Below are positions 26,454-35,037 of a DNA stretch of 64,000 nt, one piece after another (the first letter of the stretch is position 1; each line of letters starts with the position of its first letter). The position numbers and the translations under genes were made by a program. The notes beneath the pieces were generated by a model. The model saw only the letters and a program-made list of their open reading frames with translations. It was not told the origin of the DNA and did no database searches. This stretch comes from Streptomyces sp. NBC_00576 (GTDB lineage Bacteria; Actinomycetota; Actinomycetes; Streptomycetales; Streptomycetaceae). The stretch lies in assembly GCF_036345175.1 (NCBI RefSeq), contig NZ_CP107780.1, positions 10,478,001 to 10,542,000 on the forward strand. Reading direction: 5' to 3'.

Positions 26454-27428
26454 TCAGACGTCGGCGAGCAGCGGACGCAACTTCCCCGCGATCAGCTGCA
26501 CTTGGCGGGCGATCATCTCCTCGGGCATGCCGGCCAGGGACGCCCACAGGAACACGCCCTCGACGGGTAGCCCGCTCACGTACTTCCTGATGGCGTCCGC
26601 GACGCTCTGTGGGGTGCCGTAGAGGAACTGGCCGACGCCGGTCGCTTCCAGACCGCGCTCCCGCCACTTCTCGGGGTCGATCGGGCGGGGCGCCGGCTGG
26701 TCCGTGCCCTCCACCATGTATCGGCGGTAGCTGTCCCACTGGTACGACAGATGCTTGCGGACCACCGGCCAGTCGCCGTCCGGGTCCTCGGTGACGAACG
26801 TGGTGAACGAGCCCTGCATCCGGGCCGTCGACGCGTCGTACCCGCTCTCGGCGAGGCCCTCGCGGTACGGATCGAGGAGCGCGGGGTTGAGCGACAGCAG
26901 TCCGGTGCCGAGCCGCCCTGCCCGCCGGGCGCCCTGCGGCCCCTGGTAGCCGAGCCAGATCGGCAGCGGGTCCTGGACCGGGCCCGGGGTGACCAGGGAC
27001 TCCGCCCACAGGCCCCGGATCTCCCGTACCCGCTGGTCGGTGGTGGAGTAGCGCCTGGTGAGGTCGCCGCCGTACAGCTGGTACTCCGGGACCCGGTAGC
27101 CGGTGCCGAGACCCAGGTCGAGCCGGCCGTCGCTGATGATGTCCACGATCGCGGCCTGTTCGGCGATCTCGGGGGCCGCGTGCAGCGGTGCGGGGATGAC
27201 AGCCGTACCCAGACGCACCCGGCGGGTGCGGGCCGCGACCGCGGCGGCCATGGTGAGCGGCTGGGGGAGATAGCCGTCCTCGAAGCCGTGGTGTTCGGAG
27301 AACCAGACCGAGTCGAGGCCCAGCCGGTCCGCCTCCTCGCACATCTCCAGGGTGAAGCCGTACAGCCGCGACCAACTCTGCCGCCACGGCGGGGGATTGC
27401 GCAGGTCGAAGTAGATGCCGACTCTCAC
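26454..27428 (-). CDS. LLM-class (F420/flavin-dependent) oxidoreductase
   Basis: The protein has 324 residues. It shows the luciferase-like monooxygenase barrel: N-terminal VGIYFDLRNP, LGLDSVWFSEHHGFEDGYLPQP, RVRLGTAVIPAPLHAAPEIAEQAAIVDIISDGRLDLG split over the usual strands, and YQWDSYRRYMVEG. Such enzymes in actinobacteria use F420 or FMN to oxidise or reduce small molecules. The GTG start at 27428 overlaps the upstream stop by GTGA, which implies coupled translation with the GNAT/CoA-ligase gene. Its reaction in this pathway cannot be read from sequence. Confidence 0.8.
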   Translation of the reverse strand: MRVGIYFDLRNPPPWRQSWSRLYGFTLEMCEEADRLGLDSVWFSEHHGFEDGYLPQPLTMAAAVAARTRRVRLGTAVIPAPLHAAPEIAEQAAIVDIISDGRLDLGLGTGYRVPEYQLYGGDLTRRYSTTDQRVREIRGLWAESLVTPGPVQDPLPIWLGYQGPQGARRAGRLGTGLLSLNPALLDPYREGLAESGYDASTARMQGSFTTFVTEDPDGDWPVVRKHLSYQWDSYRRYMVEGTDQPAPRPIDPEKWRERGLEATGVGQFLYGTPQSVADAIRKYVSGLPVEGVFLWASLAGMPEEMIARQVQLIAGKLRPLLADV

Positions 27429-29857
27429 GAGCGGCCACCTCCCTTGGTGTTGTCGGTCAGTCGGACCGTCGCGTGGGCGACGGCCACTCCGTCCCCCGGC
27501 GGCAGCAGCCGTACCGGGCGAAGTTCCAGCGCCTCGATCTCGGGCAGGTCCTCGACCATCGCGGAGATCCGCAGGACGGTCTCCTCCAGCGCCGCCAGAT
27601 CCACTCCCCGGCCGCCCGCCCGGCCGTCCAGCAGCGGGGCCGCCCGCAACGAGCGGACCATCTCCCGGGCATCGCGGTCGCTGAGCGGGGTGACGCGGTG
27701 CGCGACGTCCGCCATGAGGTCGGCGTAGTCCCCGGTGAGACCGAAGGCGATCACCGGGCCGAAGACCGGGTCGGCGCGGACGGAGAGGAACGCGTCCGGG
27801 CCGGTGTGCGAATCGGTGTGCGGGTCGGGGTCGTGTACGGCGATTCCGTACGACGCCAGGAGTTCGGCGGCGACCGCTGCCGGGACCGGGCCGGGAGCGC
27901 CGGCGGCGATCAGCGACCGGGCGCGCTCGGTGTCGATACCCGCGAGGTCCGGTACGACGCCCGCGGGGGTGCTGCGCCAGGCCTGGTACGCCGCCGCGTG
28001 TCCGAGCGAGACGGCTGCCGCCTCGGGGAACGTGTACGTCGGCACCACCAGCTCGCCCCGGTGCAGGAGATCGGCGACGCCCGCGCCGCCCAGGAAACTG
28101 GCCAGCACCGGTTTGTCGGGCCGGGCCGCGGCAGCGTCGAGGATCGCCGACGCCACCTCGTCGGGCTTGTCGGCCAGCGGCGGCATGAACAGGACGACGG
28201 CCGCGTCGATCTCGTCGTCGGCCAGGACGGCGTCCAGGGCCTGCCGGTAGTGCGCGGCGGTGGCCGTCGGGGTCAGGTCGACCGGGTTGGCGACGTCCGC
28301 GCGCGGTGCCAGCGCCGTACGGAGCGTCTGCCGTGTGCGCTCACCGAGTACCGGTACGCACAGTCCGCTCGCCGCGCACGCCCCGACCGTCAGCGCGGCG
28401 GGGCCGCCCGCGTTGGTGATCACCGCGACCCGGTTGCCGGGCGGGGGCGGCTGGTGGGCGAGCAGCAGGGCGACGTCGAAGAGTTCCTGGAGACCGCGGG
28501 TGCGGATCACGCCGGACTGGGCGAACAGCGAGCTCACCGCCGAGTCCGCGTGGCCCGGGTGGACGGCGACGATCGGTTTGCGCGGGGCGATCCGGCGGGC
28601 GACGCGGGCGAACCGGCGCGGATTGCCGAAGGTCTCCACGTGCAGCAGGATCACCGAGGTCCCCGGGTCCTCCTCCCACCACTGCAACAGGTCGTTGGTG
28701 GACACATCCACGGCGTGGCCCACCGAAACGAAGCCGGAGAAGCCGAGCCGCAGCCGCTTGGCGAAGTCGAGCACCGCGAGCCCGAGCGGCCCCGACTGGC
28801 TGGACATCGCCACCCGGCCGGGCATCGGCAGGGCGGGCGAGAAGGTCGCGGCCAGCCGCGCGGCGGGCGTCGTGTTGACCACGCCCATACAGTTCGGGCC
28901 CACCAGCCGCATCCCGGAGGCACGGGCGAACCGAGCCAGCTCCAACTCGGTCGCCCGCCCCTCGACTCCGGTCTCGCCGAAGCCGGTAGACACGACGACC
29001 ACCGCTTTGACGCCGGCGTCCGCACACTCCCGTACGACCTCGGGCACCGCCCCGGCCCGTACGGCCACCAGCGCCAGGTCCGGCGACTCGGGAAGGTCCC
29101 GGACGCTCGCGTACGCCCGCATCCCGGCGATCTGTTCCGCCCGCGGGTTGACCGGGAACATGCTGCCGCCGAAGCCGCCCCGCAGCAGGTTGGCCACGAT
29201 CTCGTGACCGATCGTCAGGGGGTCGCGGTTGGCGCCGATCACGGCGACCGACCGCGGTTCGAGCAGGGGCTTGAGTGACCTCCGTACGGCTGTGTGCTCG
29301 CGGCGCTCGGCCCGGGCGACGGCCTGGGCCTGCGGGTCGATGGCGATCTCGAAGTGGATGATCTGACCGGGCGGCCCGGCCTCGATCCGGTAGCCGGAGC
29401 CGAGGAACACATTGATCATCCGGGTGTTGTCGGCGAGCACGTCGGCCTCCAGCACCCGGATGCCCCGGGCGCGGGCGGCAGCGGCGATGTGCTCCAGGAG
29501 CAGCCGGCCGAAGCCTTCGCTCTGGTGGTCGTCCCGGATGGTGAACGTGACCTCGGCGTGCTCCGGTTCCTCCGGGTCGCGGAGGTAGCGCACCAGACCG
29601 GCGATCTCGTCACCGGCCAGCGCGACGAGCGCCAGCTCGTTGAGGTAGTCCACGTGCGCGCCGCGCCGGATGACGTCGTCGCGGGCCCGGACCACCGGGC
29701 CGAGCGAGCGGTAGGCCAGGGTGGCCCGGGACAGACCGCCGACGAACGCCACCAGACGGTCGGCGTCCGCGGGCCGGATGGGCCGGACGAAGGTCGACCG
29801 GCCGGTCCTGACGAGTCCGGGCCGTTCCAGGTCCTCGGGGTACGGGGGAGTGGTCAC
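27425..29857 (-). CDS. GNAT acetyltransferase fused to acyl-CoA-synthetase-like (NDP-forming) domains, type II Pat-like
   Basis: The protein has 810 residues from the GTG at 29857. Residues about 20-185 are a GNAT domain (SEGFGRLLLEHI). Then come a CoA-binding Rossmann domain (about 205-300; EPRSVAVIGANRDPLTIGHE) and succinyl-CoA-ligase-like flavodoxin domains (GPNCMGVVN, SSQSGPLGLA, FVSVGHAVDV). The C-terminus (FGPVIAFGLTGDYADLMADVAHR) is the distal part of an ATP-grasp_5 domain, but the middle segment with the ATP-binding Lys and the HRTD/GGV motif is absent. The order matches type II protein acetyltransferases such as Streptomyces PatA. It probably acetylates lysines of CoA ligases under CoA/acetyl-CoA control, and may lack ligase activity. 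No clear Shine-Dalgarno was seen. Confidence 0.8.
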   Translation of the reverse strand: MTTPPYPEDLERPGLVRTGRSTFVRPIRPADADRLVAFVGGLSRATLAYRSLGPVVRARDDVIRRGAHVDYLNELALVALAGDEIAGLVRYLRDPEEPEHAEVTFTIRDDHQSEGFGRLLLEHIAAAARARGIRVLEADVLADNTRMINVFLGSGYRIEAGPPGQIIHFEIAIDPQAQAVARAERREHTAVRRSLKPLLEPRSVAVIGANRDPLTIGHEIVANLLRGGFGGSMFPVNPRAEQIAGMRAYASVRDLPESPDLALVAVRAGAVPEVVRECADAGVKAVVVVSTGFGETGVEGRATELELARFARASGMRLVGPNCMGVVNTTPAARLAATFSPALPMPGRVAMSSQSGPLGLAVLDFAKRLRLGFSGFVSVGHAVDVSTNDLLQWWEEDPGTSVILLHVETFGNPRRFARVARRIAPRKPIVAVHPGHADSAVSSLFAQSGVIRTRGLQELFDVALLLAHQPPPPGNRVAVITNAGGPAALTVGACAASGLCVPVLGERTRQTLRTALAPRADVANPVDLTPTATAAHYRQALDAVLADDEIDAAVVLFMPPLADKPDEVASAILDAAAARPDKPVLASFLGGAGVADLLHRGELVVPTYTFPEAAAVSLGHAAAYQAWRSTPAGVVPDLAGIDTERARSLIAAGAPGPVPAAVAAELLASYGIAVHDPDPHTDSHTGPDAFLSVRADPVFGPVIAFGLTGDYADLMADVAHRVTPLSDRDAREMVRSLRAAPLLDGRAGGRGVDLAALEETVLRISAMVEDLPEIEALELRPVRLLPPGDGVAVAHATVRLTDNTKGGGRS

Positions 29858-29880
29858 CGGAGTTCCGCCGTCGGGGCCGC

Positions 29881-30960
29881 TCAGACGGCCGCCTCCTGGG
29901 GAGTCTGCTCCGGCAGGTTGAAGAGTTCGTTGAAGGTGCCGCGAGTGACGCGGTCGCGGATTTCGTCGGACACACCGTCGAACAGCTCGTGGAGCGTGGC
30001 CTGGGTGTGGCCGTAGGTGCCCTCCAGGTGGGGGTAGTCGTCGCCCCACATCACGTTCCGGTAGCCGGTCGACTCGACGATCTCCACCGAGCTCTTGTCG
30101 TGCTGGAAGGACGCGTAGACCTGCTGCCTGATGATCTCGCTGGGCAGCCGGCTCAGCTTCGGCCGCACGAACATGCCGTGCTGGCGGTAGGCCTCGTCCA
30201 TCCGGTCGCCGATGGCCGGCACCCAGCCCGCACCGCCTTCCGCGATGAGGATCTTCAGGTCCGGGTGACGGTCCAGGGCGCCGCCCGCGACCATGTGGGA
30301 CACCACGCGCATCCCCGGGTAGGTCGTCTCCATGTAGTTGACGACCGCGCCGCCGGGCCCGCGGAACACGACGTTCTGACCGCCCGTGCCGATGTGGAAG
30401 CCGAGCACCATGCCCGCCCGCTCGGCCGCCGTCCACAGCGGCTCCCAGCGGTCGAGCGCGTACTCCTCGCCCTCCCGTGTCGAACACGGCAGGAAGACCG
30501 TCTTGAAGCCCAGCTCCGCCGCCCGCTCCAGCTCGGCGACCGCGTCGCCGATGTCGGCCGTCGAGACGCACGCGGTGGTGATGACACGCTTGTTCTTGCT
30601 GAGGATCTCCTCGTGCGCCCAGTCGTTCCAGGCCCGGACGGTCTCCCGGGCGAGCTCGCGGTCGGTGATCGAAACGAGCCAGAACCCCATGGAGGGGAAG
30701 GCCAGTTGGGACCAGACGCCCTCCTGGTCGAGGTCCTTGAGACGGACCTTCAGATCCCACGCGCCCGGCGGACGCATGGCGTCCATGAAGTCACCGAGCT
30801 GGCGGTCGATGCGCTCGCCGTCTATGTAGAGCATCTCGTACTTCTCGCCGCGCTCGCTGCGCGGGGCGCGGTCGCCGAGCCGTGCGGGCAGCCGCTCGGT
30901 CCACACGTCGGCGGGCTCCATCACGTGGGAGTCGCCCGAGTTGACCCAGATCTTCGACAT
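29881..30960 (-). CDS. Amidohydrolase-family (ACMSD-like) TIM-barrel hydrolase/decarboxylase
   Basis: The protein has 359 residues. The ATG at 30960 is chosen because GAAGGGG lies upstream at proper spacing; an in-frame ATG nine codons earlier lacks one. The amidohydrolase_2 pattern is present: the N-terminal metal motif DSHVMEP (Asp10, His12, Glu15), LGFHIGTGG with a central His, VVSHMVAGGALDRHP, LKILIAEGGAGWVP and WGDDYPHLEGTY with the terminal metal-type Asp. Members are Zn-dependent decarboxylases or hydrolases of cyclic or aromatic acids. It heads a minus-strand group with the GNAT/CoA-ligase, LLM oxidoreductase and thioesterase genes. Ring cleavage or decarboxylation of a CoA-bound intermediate is possible but unproven. 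Confidence 0.82.
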   Translation of the reverse strand: MSKIWVNSGDSHVMEPADVWTERLPARLGDRAPRSERGEKYEMLYIDGERIDRQLGDFMDAMRPPGAWDLKVRLKDLDQEGVWSQLAFPSMGFWLVSITDRELARETVRAWNDWAHEEILSKNKRVITTACVSTADIGDAVAELERAAELGFKTVFLPCSTREGEEYALDRWEPLWTAAERAGMVLGFHIGTGGQNVVFRGPGGAVVNYMETTYPGMRVVSHMVAGGALDRHPDLKILIAEGGAGWVPAIGDRMDEAYRQHGMFVRPKLSRLPSEIIRQQVYASFQHDKSSVEIVESTGYRNVMWGDDYPHLEGTYGHTQATLHELFDGVSDEIRDRVTRGTFNELFNLPEQTPQEAAV

Positions 30961-31044
30961 GACGCCCCTTCGGGGTAATGGATGCAATCAGTTAGCGATT
31001 TTAGTTGTATGGACGGTCGAAGGGAAGGCCGGGCGGGCGGGAGA

Positions 31045-32007
31045 TCAGCTCCGGCGTCGCTCGATCTCCTCCACCAGCTGGGGCAGGACCGCGAAGAGGT
31101 CCCCGACGACGCCGTGGTCGGCGAGCTCGAAGATGGGGGCGTCGGGGTCCTTGTTGACGGCCACGATGGTCCTGGACGTCTGCATGCCCGCCCGGTGCTG
31201 GATCGCGCCGGAGATACCGGCGGCGAGGTAGAGCTGCGGGGAGACCTGCGTGCCCGTCTGGCCGACCTGATGACTGTGCGGGTACCAGCCCGCGTCCACG
31301 GCGGCACGGGACGCCCCGACGGCCCCGCCCAGGGCGTCGGCGACCCGCTCGACGAGGGCGAAGTTCTCGGCCCCGTTGACGCCCCGGCCACCGGAGACCA
31401 CGATGTCCGCCTCGGTCAGCTCGGGACGGTCACCGCGCTCGCGCGGGGTGCGGGAGAGGACCCGGACGCCGGCGGAGGCCGGACCGAAGGCGATGTCCTG
31501 CTTCTCGACGACGGGGTCCGTCGGGGCGGGTTCGGGGGCGGCGGCGTTCGGCTTGACCGTGATCACCGGCACGTCTCGGGTGACGTGCGCGGTGACCTGG
31601 TGCGTCGCCGCGAACGCCGACTGCTCGGTCACCGGTCCGTCCGGCCCGGCGGTGACGTCGACGGCGTCGGTGATCAGCCCGGAGCCGAGCCGGAGCGCGA
31701 CCCGCGCGGCGATCTCCTTGCCGTCCGGTCCGGACGGCAGCAGGATCGCCGCCGGACCGGTGCGCTCGGCGATCTGCGTGAGGGCGTCGACGGCCGGGGT
31801 GACGAGGTACTCGTCGATCTCCGGGGCGTCCACGACGTAGATCTTCTGTGCGCCGTACCGGCCGAGGGCCTCGGTCGCGGCGTCCGCGCCCGGCCCGAGG
31901 AGGACGGCGGAGGGCTCGCCCAACCGGCGGGCCAGGGTGAGCAGTTCGAGTGTCGGCTTGCGTACGGCACCGTCGACGTGGTCGACGAGGACGAGGATCT
32001 CGGCCAC
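31045..32007 (-). CDS. etfA: Electron transfer flavoprotein alpha subunit
   Basis: The protein has 320 residues. The N-terminal domain I begins EILVLVDHVDGAVRK. The C-terminal FAD domain has VVSGGRGVNGAENF, YPHSHQVGQTGTQVSP, LYLAAGISGAIQHRAGM and NKDPDAPIFELADHGVVGD, all diagnostic of EtfA. It pairs with the upstream etfB to carry electrons from the acyl-CoA dehydrogenases to the respiratory chain. The start is GTG at 32007 with AGGAG upstream; the gap after etfB is 38 bp. A dedicated etfBA copy inside the catabolic island supports its link to the many local ACADs. Confidence 0.95.
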   Translation of the reverse strand: MAEILVLVDHVDGAVRKPTLELLTLARRLGEPSAVLLGPGADAATEALGRYGAQKIYVVDAPEIDEYLVTPAVDALTQIAERTGPAAILLPSGPDGKEIAARVALRLGSGLITDAVDVTAGPDGPVTEQSAFAATHQVTAHVTRDVPVITVKPNAAAPEPAPTDPVVEKQDIAFGPASAGVRVLSRTPRERGDRPELTEADIVVSGGRGVNGAENFALVERVADALGGAVGASRAAVDAGWYPHSHQVGQTGTQVSPQLYLAAGISGAIQHRAGMQTSRTIVAVNKDPDAPIFELADHGVVGDLFAVLPQLVEEIERRRS

Positions 32008-32045
32008 GGTGATGCAACTCCTTCAGGTCTTCGAGACGGACGCGG

Positions 32046-32825
32046 TCAGATGAACTTCCGGGTGGTGAGGAAGGCGGCCAGTCCCGCGCCGGCCGAACCC
32101 TCGTCGACGACGATCTCGCCCTTGGTGCGCGGCGGGCGCCTGGTCGCGGTGTCCACGGCCGACCGTGCGCCGGCCGCGCCGACCTGCGCGGCCTCGATCC
32201 CGAGGTCGGCGAGGGCGAGGGTCTCCAGCGGCTTCTTCTTCGCGGCCATGATCCCCTTGAAGGACGGGTAACGGGCGTCCCCGGAGCGGTCGGTCACCGA
32301 CACGACGGCCGGAAGGTTGCCCTGGATCCGTACGGTCGCGCCGTCGCCCTCGCGGCGGCCCGTCACCGTTCCGTTCTCGACCGTGAGCTCCTCGAGGTGG
32401 GTGACGGCCCGGACGCCGAGTCGCTCGGCCAGCAGTGCCGGTACGACGCCCATGGTGCCGTCCGTCGAGGCCATCCCGCACAGGACGAGATCGAAGCCGT
32501 GCCGCTCGATCGCCCTGGCCAGGACCAGTGACGTACCGAACGCGTCGCTGCCTCCGATGGAGTCGTCGTTGACGTGGATCGCCGAGTCGCCGCCCATCGC
32601 CAGCGCCTTGCGCAGTGCGTCCTTCGCGTCGTCGGGGCCGACGGTGAGGTAGCTGATCTCGGTGTCGTCGTCCGACTCGGCTATCCGCAGTGCCTGCTCG
32701 ACCGCGTATTCGTCGAGTTCGGACAGCAATGAGTCGACCGACGCGCGGTCGGTGGTGCCGTCCTGGGTGAAGGTGCGGTCCGCCGTCGCGTCGGGCACGT
32801 GCTTCACACAGACAATGATCTTCAC
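32046..32825 (-). CDS. etfB: Electron transfer flavoprotein beta subunit
   Basis: The protein has 259 residues, of usual length. It starts KIIVCVKHVPDATADR, the typical EtfB opening, followed by LDEYAVEQALRIAE, LTVGPDDAKDALRKALAMGGD (AMP-binding region) and DLVLCGMASTDGTMGVVPALLAERLG. The segment ALADLGIEAAQVG is the recognition-loop region that contacts dehydrogenases. GTG start at 32825 with GGAGG upstream. It is the first gene of the etfBA unit and is divergent from the PaaK-like operon, sharing a promoter gap that contains a perfect 12-bp palindrome. Confidence 0.95.
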   Translation of the reverse strand: MKIIVCVKHVPDATADRTFTQDGTTDRASVDSLLSELDEYAVEQALRIAESDDDTEISYLTVGPDDAKDALRKALAMGGDSAIHVNDDSIGGSDAFGTSLVLARAIERHGFDLVLCGMASTDGTMGVVPALLAERLGVRAVTHLEELTVENGTVTGRREGDGATVRIQGNLPAVVSVTDRSGDARYPSFKGIMAAKKKPLETLALADLGIEAAQVGAAGARSAVDTATRRPPRTKGEIVVDEGSAGAGLAAFLTTRKFI

Positions 32826-32865
32826 GGCGACCTCCTGGGCCCCCTGTTGGTTAAATGAGTGCTAA

Positions 32866-32875
32866 TAGTTAACTA
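32866..32875. promoter_or_regulatory. FadR-like operator candidate, etfBA / PaaK divergent gap
   Basis: TAGTTAACTA fits the FadR-family pattern TNGTnnACNA and is the core of a perfect 12-bp palindrome (32865-32876). It sits in the 153-bp divergent gap, 41 bp upstream of etfB. Possible regulator: the FadR-type protein encoded at 51435-52184. Confidence 0.45.
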
Positions 32876-32978
32876 TATCGATCGACGGATCGCGAGGCCT
32901 GGTCTTGAATCCGTCGAATTGGTTGACTGATTGCGCTGATAGCTGGAAGATCTGGGCACCGAGCCGCGAGGAGGCGCC

Positions 32979-34304
32979 ATGGTGGGTGACAAGGACCCCG
33001 GTGACAGGTACTTCGAGCCCCAGGTGGAGACCATGCCCCGCGAACAGCTGCGGGCACAGCAGGAGGAACGCGTCCTGGAGCTCGTCGAGTACGCCTACGG
33101 CAACTCGGCCTTCTACCGCGAACTCTGGGACGCACACGGGGCACATCCGCGCGACATCCGATCCCTGGAGGACTTCCGGGCACGGGTGCCGTTCATCACC
33201 AAGGACATGGTGCGCGCCTACCGGGCCCGCACGGGCGACCCCTTCGGCGGTCTGCTCTGCGTTCCGGTCGAGGAACTGACCTCGGTCTCCTCCAGCTCGG
33301 GCACCACCGGCGACCCGGAGTTCTTCCCCGAGATCTGGCAGGACGCCCCGCCCCTGGTGACCGCGCAGGTGCGTGACCTGTGGGAGCTGGGCCTGCGGCC
33401 GGGCGACCGGGTGCTGAGCCCGCCCGGCACGTTCCGCAACCTCATGGACCCCGGCTATCAGGCGCTGGGCGCGGTGGTCATCGAGGTGGACACCTGGATG
33501 GGGAAGATGCACGAGGTCGTCGAGGCCCTGCGCACCTACCGGCCCGCCTATCTGCAGATGATGTATCCGCAGATGGTGGAGTTGGAGCACCTGGCCGAGC
33601 GGACCGATCTGAGGGAGGCGTTCTCCTCCCTCAAGGGCGCCTCCTGCGCCGGACAGCCGCTCAGCCGGAAGATGCGCGAGCGGATCCGCGACGACTGGGG
33701 CATCGACGTCTACGAGTACACCAGCGCCGCCGACACCGGCACCGCCTGGGAGTGCCGTGAGCACGACGGCTTCCACCTCTGGGAGGACACCGTCTTCGCC
33801 GAGTGCGTCGACGTCGACGAACACGGCGGATGGCGCGACGCCCCGGAGGGCGACCTCGGCGAACTGATCGCCACCGACCTGGACAACAGGGCGGCGCCCC
33901 TGATCCGTTACCGCAGCGAGGACCTCGTCCGCCTCTCCCGGGACACCTGTGGCTGCGGACGTACGCACGCCAAGATGTGGGTGGCCGGGCGGCGCGGCGA
34001 CGAGACCCTGGTCCAGGGGCGTTCCGTGGTCCTGCGGGACGTCTGGCAGGCCGTGGAGGACCAGCCGGAGACCGTGGCCGGGGTGTTCCAGATCGTCCGG
34101 GACGGCCGAGAGGTCGACGAACTGCGGCTGCGCGTCGGCTACGACCCCGCACTCACCGGTGATGTCGACGCCCTGGCCGGGCGGCTGAGCGAAGCCGTGC
34201 GCGAGCGGACCGGCGTCAAACCGGTGCTCGACATGCGCACCGAGGAGGACCTGTTGAAGACCATGACCAGCGTCGCCAAGTTCCCCCGGGTGGTGAAGAA
34301 CTGA
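32979..34304 (+). CDS. PaaK-like (phenylacetate-CoA ligase family) acyl-CoA ligase
   Basis: The protein has 441 residues. The adenylate-forming fold is clear: AYGNSAFYRELWDAHG, P-loop SSSSGTTGDPEFF (about 109-121), YEYTSAADTG, PLIRYRSEDLVRL and a cysteine motif CGCGRTHAKM followed by the hinge and C-terminal lid (KFPRVVKN). PaaK-family enzymes activate aryl, cyclic or acyl acids with ATP and CoA through an acyl-adenylate. The gene opens a seven-gene plus-strand operon ending with an acyl-CoA dehydrogenase pair, so it probably activates the starting acid of this branch. ATG at 32979 with GAGGAGG upstream. Substrate unknown. Confidence 0.85.
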   Translation: MVGDKDPGDRYFEPQVETMPREQLRAQQEERVLELVEYAYGNSAFYRELWDAHGAHPRDIRSLEDFRARVPFITKDMVRAYRARTGDPFGGLLCVPVEELTSVSSSSGTTGDPEFFPEIWQDAPPLVTAQVRDLWELGLRPGDRVLSPPGTFRNLMDPGYQALGAVVIEVDTWMGKMHEVVEALRTYRPAYLQMMYPQMVELEHLAERTDLREAFSSLKGASCAGQPLSRKMRERIRDDWGIDVYEYTSAADTGTAWECREHDGFHLWEDTVFAECVDVDEHGGWRDAPEGDLGELIATDLDNRAAPLIRYRSEDLVRLSRDTCGCGRTHAKMWVAGRRGDETLVQGRSVVLRDVWQAVEDQPETVAGVFQIVRDGREVDELRLRVGYDPALTGDVDALAGRLSEAVRERTGVKPVLDMRTEEDLLKTMTSVAKFPRVVKN

Positions 34305-35014
34305 TGGCCCGCGCCGACACCCTGGCCCGGGCCAGGAAACTCGACCGACCCGAACTCGCCTACCTGGTGCGCTTCCCCGCCGCCGACGGCATGACGGACA
34401 TGGAGCTGACCTGGGCGGAACTCGCCCGGGACACCGAATGGGTCACCGAACGCCTGCGGGAGCACGGCCTCGCCGCCGGTCAGCGGGCGCTGCTGACCAC
34501 CTCCGGCTTCGAGGGCTTCTGGGGCCGCGCGGTGATCGGCGCCCTACGCACCCTGAAGGTGACGTACGGCATCGCCGAGGCGATGGGCTGGGACCACCGC
34601 CGTACCTCCGTCTTCCACCGTGAGCTCCAACCGCACGCGGTCATCGGTCTGTCCGCCGAAACCCTGGAGGGGCTGGCCGGCAGCGCAGACATCGGCGAGA
34701 TGTTCCGCTCGACGTCCGTCGTCCTGGCCCGGCCCGCCGCCGTACCGCACCTGCGCGGAGCGGGCGTTCACGCCGCCCTGATCTCGGCCGTGGGGCCGGC
34801 CCTCGCGCTGGAGTGTCCCGAGCGGGCCGGCGCACACGTCAACGCCGCCGAATGGCGGCTCGGCGAGCGGGACGGACAGCTGACCGTGGCGGCGGGGGAG
34901 GGGCGCACCTCGCCGCTGCCCGAGACACCACTCGGCATTGAGGGCCGCGTCATCACCGGCCGGTGCGCCTGCGGCAGCGAGAACCCCCGGGTTCTGCTCG
35001 CCGAAGCGAACTGA
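34304..35014 (+). CDS. Short PaaK-related protein lacking the P-loop
   Basis: The protein has 236 residues and its ATG shares a base with the ligase stop (TGATG at 34302-34306). The middle (GLAAGQRALLTTSGFEGFW) resembles the corresponding segment of the ligase upstream (GLRPGDRVLSPPGTFRNLM). The C-terminus has the cysteine motif CACGSENPRVLL like the PaaK motif CGCGRTxPR. The SSSSGTTG P-loop and the lid domain are absent. It may be an accessory or regulatory subunit for the ligase, or a decayed paralogue. The relation is based on eye alignment and is uncertain; translational coupling suggests a stoichiometric partner. Confidence 0.6.
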   Translation: MARADTLARARKLDRPELAYLVRFPAADGMTDMELTWAELARDTEWVTERLREHGLAAGQRALLTTSGFEGFWGRAVIGALRTLKVTYGIAEAMGWDHRRTSVFHRELQPHAVIGLSAETLEGLAGSADIGEMFRSTSVVLARPAAVPHLRGAGVHAALISAVGPALALECPERAGAHVNAAEWRLGERDGQLTVAAGEGRTSPLPETPLGIEGRVITGRCACGSENPRVLLAEAN

Positions 35015-35037
35015 CCGCCATCATCGAGGAGTTGAGG

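Noticed and set aside
29858..30760. Extended start of the GNAT/CoA-ligase gene
   Set aside because: The extra part lies inside the amidohydrolase gene in another frame and has no domain.
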